Source: Crocinitomicaceae bacterium
GTDB lineage: Bacteria > Bacteroidota > Bacteroidia > Flavobacteriales_D > Crocinitomicaceae
Assembly: GCA_023264075.1 (NCBI GenBank)
Contig: JALQTG010000098.1
Span: 1-8,907 of the forward strand
Reading direction: 5' to 3'
DNA length: 8,907 bases
Positions 1 through 5,993 of the stretch are shown here, piece after piece (positions within the stretch are counted from its first letter, which is position 1; every line of letters begins with the position of its first letter). Both the position numbers and the translations under genes were made by a program. The notes under the pieces are model-generated. The model was given only the letters and a program-made list of their open reading frames with translations, ran no database searches and had not been told where the DNA came from.

Positions 1-12
1 AGTTATATGGAT

Positions 13-46
13 ATGCCGAGTTGAAGTGCATTTTTTATTTTTTTTT
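13..46 (+). terminator. weak terminator-like T-rich tract in the left intergenic region
   Basis: A 4-bp inverted repeat (ATGC at 13-16, GCAT at 28-31, 11-base loop) runs straight into a T-rich tract at 31-46 interrupted by one A. This could end a rightward transcript from a gene left of the window. The stem is very short, so the call rests mainly on the T tract. The rest of 1-155 is AT-rich, and I recognise no gene or RNA in it. It must contain the promoter of the methyltransferase gene that follows, but no element there stands out. Confidence 0.2.
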
Positions 47-155
47 GCTTCAGATTAGGAATAAAGAGTGCTCAATACGTATTTTCGTCTGTAATATAGA
101 TTAGTTTACTCAAGGTTTGTCTTATAAATAATAGTCTTAAATTAGAACTAAAGGT

Positions 156-755
156 ATGGAAGAATTGAGCACAGAATTTTGGAATACACGTTACTTAGAA
201 AACAATATTGGTTGGGACCTAGGAGGAGTTTCTCCTGCCTTGAAATATTGGATGGATGAACTAAAAGATACGTCCAATAAAATTTTAATTCCTGGAGCGG
301 GTAACGCCTACGAAGTCGATTATTTAATCCAAAGAGGGTTTCAAGATATCACTGTTGTGGATATTGCACCTCAATTAATATCGGAGCTAAAGAAACGATT
401 TGATAAATTGAAGCAGGTAACGATCATTCTTGGCGATTTTTTTGAATTAACTGGGAGTTTCGATATCATATTGGAGCAAACTTTCTTTTGTGCGTTAGCT
501 CCATCTTTACGTTCAGCATATGTAATAAAAATGGCTTCACTGTTAACACCAAATGGTCGACTTTTAGGAGTGTTATTTAACCGTGATTTTAACGGTGGTC
601 CACCTTTTGGAGGCACAACAGAAGAGTATATGGATTTATTTCAGCAAACATTTGAAGTCACATTTTTCCCATGTCAGGTTTCACATCCTGCTAGAAAGGG
701 AAGTGAAGTTCTATTTGAAGCGAAACTTAAGCTTGCTGACAGATTTAAGAGCTAG
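156..755 (+). CDS. TPMT-family class I SAM-dependent methyltransferase
   Basis: This 199-residue protein is a small soluble methyltransferase of the thiopurine/thiol methyltransferase (TPMT) family, which uses S-adenosylmethionine to methylate small thiols, halides or chalcogen compounds. The N-terminus carries the family pattern around W9, Y13 and GWD (19-21) followed by SPAL (26-29). Motif I for SAM binding is ILIPGAGNAYE (43-53). The acidic residue ending strand 2 is D69 in VVDIAP. GDFFEL lies at 93-98, and the motif IV region DIILEQTFFCAL at 103-114. A glycine-rich GGPPFGGT follows at 147-154. The length is normal for bacterial members, so it looks intact. The substrate cannot be told from sequence; detoxification of sulfur, selenium or tellurium species is a common guess. 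The ATG at 156 is preceded by AAAGG placed too close to be a good ribosome site, yet it gives the expected family start. It appears to be a single-gene transcript. Its TAG stop overlaps the stop of the opposing gene. Confidence 0.88.
   Translation: MEELSTEFWNTRYLENNIGWDLGGVSPALKYWMDELKDTSNKILIPGAGNAYEVDYLIQRGFQDITVVDIAPQLISELKKRFDKLKQVTIILGDFFELTGSFDIILEQTFFCALAPSLRSAYVIKMASLLTPNGRLLGVLFNRDFNGGPPFGGTTEEYMDLFQQTFEVTFFPCQVSHPARKGSEVLFEAKLKLADRFKS
752..755. other. overlapping convergent stop codons (CTAG)
   Basis: The tetramer CTAG gives TAG to the plus-strand methyltransferase (753-755) and TAG to the minus-strand flavoprotein (complement of 752-754). There is no intergenic space, so each transcript must end inside the opposing gene, which would make the 3' ends antisense to each other. 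Confidence 0.9.
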
Positions 756-1771
756 ACTCTAGGTTTCTTTAAGTAGCAATGTTGAACAGCAGTGAGAACA
801 TCTTTATATGCCCAGTGCAAAAGGTTGTTCTCGAGTGTAACAGACATCCCTAGGGTTAAAAAAAGTTGTTGCACTCCATGAAATAGAGTGTCATGTTGTG
901 AGGGAAGTTCATGTGTTAATTGATTTTTCGCAAGCGTTTTTTCGGTTATACTCAATTCTTGATACTCATCATGAAGGTGAGCACATTCCAATAGTACTGA
1001 TTTGCTTGTGCCTAGCTGAATTTTGAGCCATTGAAGCGCTTCTATTGGTGATTCAGTGTGTTTTAATGCTATCTCGGCGTGTGATACGAAACAGTCTACA
1101 ATACCCATAAAACTTGCTGAAAGACATAGGCGGGAAAAAGTTTCGAATTCAAGTTGGAATACTGAATATGTATGATTGTTCTTTATCTCGCCAATGATAA
1201 ACCGGTGTTCTTCTCGAATAATTTGATTGTTTATTGTAATTCCATATGACGAAGTAGCCTTGAGTCCCATTATGGGCCAATTGTCTTTCATGTCGACAAG
1301 TTCTTTCGGGATAATAAAAGAAGATATTCGTCCATCCTTGTGTTTCGCATTAAAGGTAAAATGAGAAGCATGTGCAGCTCCGGTACATTTGTTCCATGCT
1401 CCGTTGATGATATATTTTTTATTGATTTCACGGGCGGTCCCAGTTGTTCCTCCAGATCCTGCTATAATAGTAGCGGAATCTTGGAACAAGGAATGGGCAA
1501 CATCTGGAGCAAAACATCCTGAGAAATAATTTGCGCCAGCGCCTAAATTCAATGCCCAGCCCAAACTTCCATGAAGTTTTGAAATATGCATGAGGGCAAG
1601 GACTCCCTGACTCATGGATAATTGGAGTCCACCGAATTCCTTAGGAACGAACAGGTGAAATGCGCGTTCTTGTTTTAACGTTGAAATCCACTCAGAAGGC
1701 AGTGAATTTGCTGTGTAGGTTTCAAGAGAGACGGAAGAAAGAATCGAGTTCCGGATGTATTCTAAACGCAT
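752..1771 (-). CDS. acyl-CoA dehydrogenase-superfamily flavoprotein, resembling group D flavin monooxygenases
   Basis: The 339-residue product has the acyl-CoA dehydrogenase fold signature. PKEFGGLQLS (43-52) sits in the N-terminal helical domain, and GSLGWALNLGAG (68-79) is like the 'GSTAWV' segment of DszC/HsaA-type enzymes. A middle beta domain contains IIAGSGGTTGTA (about 102-113), INGAWNKCTGAAHASH and then DNWPIMGLKATSS. The C-terminal helix ends WAYKDVLTAVQH, with H331 where DszC-like enzymes have an active-site His. It lacks the TEP..GSD motif of classical acyl-CoA dehydrogenases and has no obvious catalytic Glu motif. I therefore infer a group D flavin-dependent oxygenase-like or divergent dehydrogenase, with unknown substrate. 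It is shorter than the usual 380-400 residues, and Cys replaces the usual Ser in 'W.f.SG'. It starts 3 bases after the aroB stop, so the two genes are almost certainly co-transcribed. Its stop overlaps that of the methyltransferase gene. Confidence 0.8.
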   Translation of the reverse strand: MRLEYIRNSILSSVSLETYTANSLPSEWISTLKQERAFHLFVPKEFGGLQLSMSQGVLALMHISKLHGSLGWALNLGAGANYFSGCFAPDVAHSLFQDSATIIAGSGGTTGTAREINKKYIINGAWNKCTGAAHASHFTFNAKHKDGRISSFIIPKELVDMKDNWPIMGLKATSSYGITINNQIIREEHRFIIGEIKNNHTYSVFQLEFETFSRLCLSASFMGIVDCFVSHAEIALKHTESPIEALQWLKIQLGTSKSVLLECAHLHDEYQELSITEKTLAKNQLTHELPSQHDTLFHGVQQLFLTLGMSVTLENNLLHWAYKDVLTAVQHCYLKKPRV

Positions 1772-1774
1772 AAA

Positions 1775-2836
1775 TCAGTGAGCGATAAATAGTTCTTGGA
1801 GCACCTCATGAATTTGTTCCTCCGAATAAGACTGATCAATATGTGACACACCAATTGCGGAAATGGTAGTGAAATTTATTCCGGTTGCGTTATTTTTTTT
1901 ATCGTTTCTCATTAATTCAATCAGCTGTGGAAGGTTACTACGTTCTACTTTAATCGGCGGGTAATCCGAATGAATGTGCGCGAAGATTTCGTTAAATTCT
2001 TCCATTGGCAGCGTTCCAAATTTCGCTGCCAAAAGCGACTCTGCTACCATCCCCCAAGCTACACAGTGTCCATGTGCTTTAGTGTCATTATCCAAGAAGA
2101 ATCCTTCCAAGGCGTGTCCAATCGTATGTCCGAAATTCAACCCTTTTCGGATGTGTTCCTCCTTGAAATCAGCTTTCACGATTTCGTTTTTAATCGCTAC
2201 CGATGCTGAGATGTCATCGATTGTGATCTCCGATGCTGATTTGGTTTTTAGAGTGGACCAATGTTCTTTCGATTGAATTAATCCATGTTTCAGCATTTCT
2301 GCTTTCCCCCATAATAATTCTTCCTCAGGAAGGGTTCCGAGAAAGATTCGATCACACACCACAAGTCGAGGAGTACTAAACAACCCCAATTGATTTTTGT
2401 AGGCTCCGAGATCCACCCCTGTTTTCCCTCCTGCAGATGCATCTACCATGGAGAGTAAACTCGTGGGGATGTTGATATAGTCAATTCCTCTTTTGTAAAT
2501 CGAAGCTACAAATCCTCCCAAGTCGGTAATCATTCCCCCTCCAACATTCACGATAACATCGTTGCGTTGAATTTTATATTCGCTAAGTGCCTCCCAGACT
2601 TGCATACAAATTTCAAGGATTTTATTTTCTTCCCCCGCCGGAAGTACTATAATTTCGGCATTGGCTAGTGAATCGATCGATGTGGTAAGGTAAGAAACGC
2701 AGTGCTCGTGTGTATTCTCATCACAGATAATCACCTTTTTACGAGTACTAAACTCTTCCGACAATAACTTGCTTAACGAACCTTGATGTAGGTCGCCAAT
2801 TTCAATGGAGTAGCCTAGTGATGGAATTGTCGTCAT
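1775..2836 (-). CDS. aroB: 3-dehydroquinate synthase
   Basis: The 353-residue enzyme converts DAHP to 3-dehydroquinate, the second step of the shikimate pathway to aromatic amino acids, using NAD and a divalent metal in the cytoplasm. Visible motifs are PAGEENK (66-72), the NAD-binding NVGGGMITDLGGF (97-109), IPTSLLSMVDASAGGKTG (123-140), YKNQLGLF (146-153), AEMLKHG (179-185), LNFGHTIGHALE (233-244), AHGHCVAWGM (254-263) and the late NDKK (311-314). By comparison with fungal and bacterial DHQS, the metal ligands should be E180, H237 and H255, all present. The usual HGE of the last metal motif reads HGH here, and PTT reads PTS. Length and order of motifs are normal, so an active enzyme is expected. 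The ATG at 2836 is preceded by AAGGAA about 7 bases upstream, one of the clearest ribosome sites in the window. It is the first gene of a two-gene unit with the downstream flavoprotein and diverges from proline dehydrogenase. Confidence 0.96.
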   Translation of the reverse strand: MTTIPSLGYSIEIGDLHQGSLSKLLSEEFSTRKKVIICDENTHEHCVSYLTTSIDSLANAEIIVLPAGEENKILEICMQVWEALSEYKIQRNDVIVNVGGGMITDLGGFVASIYKRGIDYINIPTSLLSMVDASAGGKTGVDLGAYKNQLGLFSTPRLVVCDRIFLGTLPEEELLWGKAEMLKHGLIQSKEHWSTLKTKSASEITIDDISASVAIKNEIVKADFKEEHIRKGLNFGHTIGHALEGFFLDNDTKAHGHCVAWGMVAESLLAAKFGTLPMEEFNEIFAHIHSDYPPIKVERSNLPQLIELMRNDKKNNATGINFTTISAIGVSHIDQSYSEEQIHEVLQELFIAH

Positions 2837-2862
2837 AGTTGATTCCTTTTCGGATGCGACTA

Positions 2863-2870
2863 CAAAACTA
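2863..2870 (-). promoter_or_regulatory. candidate -7 promoter element for aroB
   Basis: Read on the minus strand, this is TAGTTTTG, an exact match to the Bacteroidota -7 consensus TAnnTTTG. It lies 26 bases upstream of the aroB ATG, leaving room for a short leader containing the AAGGAA ribosome site. No clear TTG-type -33 element is seen at the usual distance, which lowers confidence. The same 8-mer occurs again at 2929-2936. Confidence 0.4.
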
Positions 2871-2928
2871 ATCGTTCAGTAGAATGTTTCATAGTATTCG
2901 TGTAATTATTATGGTGGTAGGAATGCAA

Positions 2929-2936
2929 CAAAACTA
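2929..2936 (-). promoter_or_regulatory. second TAGTTTTG copy in the aroB/proline dehydrogenase intergenic region
   Basis: This is a second exact TAnnTTTG element on the minus strand, 66 bases upstream of the first, within a shared 9-mer (acaaaacta on the plus strand). It could be a distal aroB promoter or chance in AT-rich DNA. The whole divergent region 2837-2992 should also hold the promoter for proline dehydrogenase. The nearest plus-strand match, TTCATTTG around 2947-2954, has one mismatch to the consensus. Confidence 0.22.
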
Positions 2937-2992
2937 CTTTTATTCTTTCATTTGCGAATGCGCGAATGGTCTCTTTGATTAAATTTACCGCC

Positions 2993-4162
2993 ATGATTTC
3001 ATTTGAGAACACAGAGATAGCTTTCGGCTACAAATCGAATAAAGATTTGAAACGCGCACATCGCTTGTTTCAGCTTGTGGGCAAACCTTGGTTGGTCCGA
3101 TTTGGCAAATGGATAACGCCAATTGCATTTAAATTGAAATTGCCGATCCAGGGCATAATTAAATCAACGATTTTTAGCCAATTCTGTGGTGGTGAGTCAA
3201 TTAATGAGTGTGATACAGCCATTGCTACATTGTATCAACATAGAGTCGGCACCATTTTGGATTATTCGGTAGAGGGAAAAGTAGAAGAAGATGATTTTGA
3301 CGCGACGTGCGAAGAAATTATTGCCACGCTTACCAAAGCGGAAGGGAATTCGGCGATTCCTTTTGCAGTATTTAAAGTCTCCGGGATCAGTCGTCATGGC
3401 CTCTTGGAAAAATTAAATGATTCGAAGAATGAACTCACACAAGTAGAACGTGCGGAGTTTGCAGATGTTTTAGCGCGCGTTGATAAGATTTGTGCCAAAG
3501 CACTTGAGGTGGAAACTCCGGTTTTCATCGATGCTGAAGAGACTTGGATTCAAAATACCATCGACCAGTTGGCGTTGTCCATGATGAAAAAATACAATAA
3601 GGAATGGGCGGTGGTGTATAACACAGCTCAAATATATCGCCATGACCGTTTAAACTATTTGAAACATTTGTTGGAAGACGCCAAACGGGAAAGCTTCCTG
3701 ATAGGGATTAAATTGGTTCGCGGGGCTTACATGGAAAAAGAACGCGAGCGTGCCGCGCAGATGAATTATCAAGATCCGATTCAACCGAATAAGGAGGCTA
3801 CAGATCGCGATTTTGATGCGGCATTGCGTTTTATGGTTGAAAACCTCTCATTTTTTGCGGTGTGTGCAGGGACGCACAATGAAAGCAGTTCTGCGCTCTT
3901 AGCTCAATTAATGGAAGAGAAAGGACTTGATAAGTCAGATAAACGAATCTATTTTGCGCAGTTATTAGGAATGTCTGATCACATTTCATTTAATCTCGCG
4001 CATGCTGAATATCAAGTGGCGAAATATGTTCCTTATGGTCCAGTAAAAGAAGTGATGCCTTATTTATTGAGAAGGGCAGATGAAAACACTTCGGTGGCTG
4101 GTCAAACGAGTAGGGAATTGAATTTGCTTACGAGAGAAATGAAGAGAAGAGCGATTTCGTGA
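2993..4162 (+). CDS. proline dehydrogenase (monofunctional)
   Basis: This FAD enzyme oxidises L-proline to delta-1-pyrroline-5-carboxylate and passes electrons to the respiratory quinone pool, the first step of proline breakdown. The protein is 389 residues from the chosen ATG. An in-frame ATG at 2966 would add nine residues (MVSLIKFTA). I prefer 2993 because the family in this phylum usually begins close to 'ISFENTEIAF'; neither start has a good ribosome site. Counting from 2993, the barrel motifs are KLVRGAYMEKER (240-251), GTHNESS (293-299), QLLGMSDH (323-330), YVPYGP (345-350) and the substrate-binding arginine pair in YLLRRADEN (357-365). There is no fused aldehyde dehydrogenase domain, so it is PutB/PRODH-like rather than a bifunctional PutA. 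The gene for pyrroline-5-carboxylate dehydrogenase is not in this window. Confidence 0.95.
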   Translation: MISFENTEIAFGYKSNKDLKRAHRLFQLVGKPWLVRFGKWITPIAFKLKLPIQGIIKSTIFSQFCGGESINECDTAIATLYQHRVGTILDYSVEGKVEEDDFDATCEEIIATLTKAEGNSAIPFAVFKVSGISRHGLLEKLNDSKNELTQVERAEFADVLARVDKICAKALEVETPVFIDAEETWIQNTIDQLALSMMKKYNKEWAVVYNTAQIYRHDRLNYLKHLLEDAKRESFLIGIKLVRGAYMEKERERAAQMNYQDPIQPNKEATDRDFDAALRFMVENLSFFAVCAGTHNESSSALLAQLMEEKGLDKSDKRIYFAQLLGMSDHISFNLAHAEYQVAKYVPYGPVKEVMPYLLRRADENTSVAGQTSRELNLLTREMKRRAIS

Positions 4163-4270
4163 TCAGTTCGATAATTGAATCCTTTGGTTTTTGTTCATAC
4201 TTTGGCGAATCTGTCAATCAGAATCAACCGAAAAAACAGATACTCCGTTATTATTTAATTGACAAATTAA
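4163..4270. terminator. convergent intergenic region with weak hairpins
   Basis: This 108-base gap lies between the convergent proline dehydrogenase and permease genes. A 5-bp hairpin with one G-U pair at 4167-4179 (TTCGA, TAA, TTGAA) is followed by a T5 run at 4188-4192. An all-A/T hairpin lies at 4255-4270 (TTAATT, GACA, AATTAA) immediately beyond the permease stop. Either could help terminate one of the two transcripts, but both are weak. I see no gene here. Confidence 0.22.
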
Positions 4271-5971
4271 TTAATCAAACTTAATCGCTTTCACCGGAGA
4301 AATTTTCGTCACAGCATAACTCGGAATGATAAGCGCCGCTGTGCAAAGAATTAACGTTCCTATATTGAGTAGTAAGATGTGGACATAATTGATTTCAATG
4401 GGCATTGTATTCAAATAGTATACTTCGGAGTTAAGAGGAATTAAATTATAATGCAGTTGTAAATAGCAGAGACCGAGTCCCAAAATGTTCCCAATGATCA
4501 TCCCGCGAAGAATAATAAAGCTGACCTGATAAAGAAATACTTTTCTAATCGACCAATTGGTCGCCCCGAGCGCCTTTAATAATCCAATCATACTCGTTTT
4601 TGTAATAATCAGTACTAATAGTCCAGATCCCATATTAATCGTGCTCACCAGAATCATCAAAACAAGAATGACAATTACATTGAGGTCGAGAAAGTTAAGC
4701 CACAAGAAGATTTCCTCCTGCTCTTCCTTGATACTATTGACACGTAAGTCTTGGAGTGTTTCATCCCCAGTATAAATCAAGGACCTTTTAATTGCTGAAG
4801 TAATCTGATCCAAATCTTCCCATTTATTCACTAAGATTTCAAAACCACCAATATAGTTCTCGTGGCTACCTTTTCCATCGATGTATTCAAATGTCACTTT
4901 TTTTCCATGTTTCAGGTCTACGGAAAATTTTGTTCCCTCTTCGTTCAAGTAGTTTCGAATGAATTCATTTCCTTCCATTTTCTCCGGGAAACACGGCACA
5001 AATCGATTTCCAGATACAGAAACTTTCAAGTATGCCGTATCTGGAATTGCTGTATCCGTATCTTCTCCTTCCATGAACATCCAGTAATCCGAGGCAATCA
5101 ATCGAATTAGCGTATCCTTGACGTCACAGTAGGGAAACCCTCTGTAGGTTTCATAACCTTCTCCCCAGTCAAAGCGGTAGTTGCCATTGCCGCCTTTCAC
5201 GTCCGCGTAGATAATGAATTGCCCCAACTCGTTCACTGTGTCGGCTACCCGAATGGATGCCTGAATTCCCCAGTCATTGAGACGTTGTACGTTACGAATG
5301 TCGCCAATAACAATTTCTTTATCCAGTTCTTCAAGTCCAGTTTCAAAAATTCCAACAATTTTATACTTGTCCTTTATGGGCTGAGATTTAATAAAGAACG
5401 TATTGACCTCATCGTTTAACGAAAGGTTGAGGTCTCGCGCAACCCGTGCAGAAATTAATAATTCATTTTTAGGTGTTGCTGAAGCAAAATCGGGTATAAC
5501 ACCTTCTTTAATATTCGATTCAAAGAAGGACCAGTCGAAATCTGTTCCCACTCCCTTAACAACAACTCCGTGAATTTCTTGCTGAATTTGAAATGTGTCT
5601 ATGTTCGGTGATTTATAATATACCGTATCAGGTGCAGATTGTAATAAGGCAGGTTTGTATGCAAATTTCTGAATATGACGAACGCTGTTTATTTCGCGCA
5701 CCACATTGGAGATGTTCGAATCAGCTAAAATAGGAGCGGATTCGAAGGTAGATTGTTCTCCCGCTTTCATAAGTGTAGCATGAGATCCAAACCCAATCAC
5801 TTTATCCCGCACTTGATGCTGAAAACCCGTGACCACTGCAATCGTGATGATATTTACCATCATGGCAAGTGTGATACTAAACATCGCAATACGTGTAATA
5901 GGACGAGAAACTTTTTTATCTTCGTTTTTTCCTTGGTGTATTTTTTGTGCTATGAAGTACTCCTTGTTCAC
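4271..5971 (-). CDS. FtsX-family ABC transporter permease (LolC/LolE-like) with a periplasmic insertion
   Basis: This is an inner-membrane permease of the MacB/LolCE type, which works with a separate ATPase to move substrates such as lipoproteins toward the outer membrane. The longest frame starts at a GTG at 6001 (576 residues). I favour the GTG at 5971 (566 residues) because it gives VNKEYFIAQKIH, close to the usual start of these proteins, with AAGAG just upstream. Using long-form numbering, TM1 spans about 36-60 and is followed by VRDKVIGFGSH (64-74). A periplasmic domain runs to about 425. Three further TM segments lie at about 438-467, 480-513 and 538-562. The protein ends with the typical SPVKAIKFD. 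Ordinary members have about 400 residues; the extra length lies mainly at about 244-381. Which substrate it exports cannot be read from the sequence, and no ATPase gene is adjacent. Confidence 0.88.
   Translation of the reverse strand: MNKEYFIAQKIHQGKNEDKKVSRPITRIAMFSITLAMMVNIITIAVVTGFQHQVRDKVIGFGSHATLMKAGEQSTFESAPILADSNISNVVREINSVRHIQKFAYKPALLQSAPDTVYYKSPNIDTFQIQQEIHGVVVKGVGTDFDWSFFESNIKEGVIPDFASATPKNELLISARVARDLNLSLNDEVNTFFIKSQPIKDKYKIVGIFETGLEELDKEIVIGDIRNVQRLNDWGIQASIRVADTVNELGQFIIYADVKGGNGNYRFDWGEGYETYRGFPYCDVKDTLIRLIASDYWMFMEGEDTDTAIPDTAYLKVSVSGNRFVPCFPEKMEGNEFIRNYLNEEGTKFSVDLKHGKKVTFEYIDGKGSHENYIGGFEILVNKWEDLDQITSAIKRSLIYTGDETLQDLRVNSIKEEQEEIFLWLNFLDLNVIVILVLMILVSTINMGSGLLVLIITKTSMIGLLKALGATNWSIRKVFLYQVSFIILRGMIIGNILGLGLCYLQLHYNLIPLNSEVYYLNTMPIEINYVHILLLNIGTLILCTAALIIPSYAVTKISPVKAIKFD
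4859..5272 (-). other. extra periplasmic segment within the permease, with an Ig/PKD-like motif
   Basis: Residues about 244-381 (long-form numbering) interrupt the usual passage from the '...NVQRLNDW' segment to the GFEILVNKWEDLD segment of LolC/E-like permeases. Inside it, ADVKGGNGNYRFDWGEG (266-282) resembles the first strands of PKD/SprB-type beta-sandwich repeats common in Bacteroidota surface proteins, and AYLKVSVSGN (323-332) could be a later strand. Two cysteines (C292, C337) fall in the segment and could form a disulfide. The boundaries are estimated by eye. Confidence 0.5.
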
Positions 5972-5993
5972 GTAACTCTTAAATTGCTTGCTA

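Noticed and set aside
2200..2245. Short direct repeat CCGATGCTGA inside aroB.
   Set aside because: Both copies encode similar Ser-Ala-Ser stretches in a low-conservation part of the protein; two copies of a 10-mer in coding sequence do not suggest a regulatory or mobile element.
1970..2276. Two overlapping plus-strand open frames of 79 and 100 codons opposite aroB.
   Set aside because: They lie wholly antisense to highly conserved AroB coding sequence and encode cysteine-rich, unrecognisable products.
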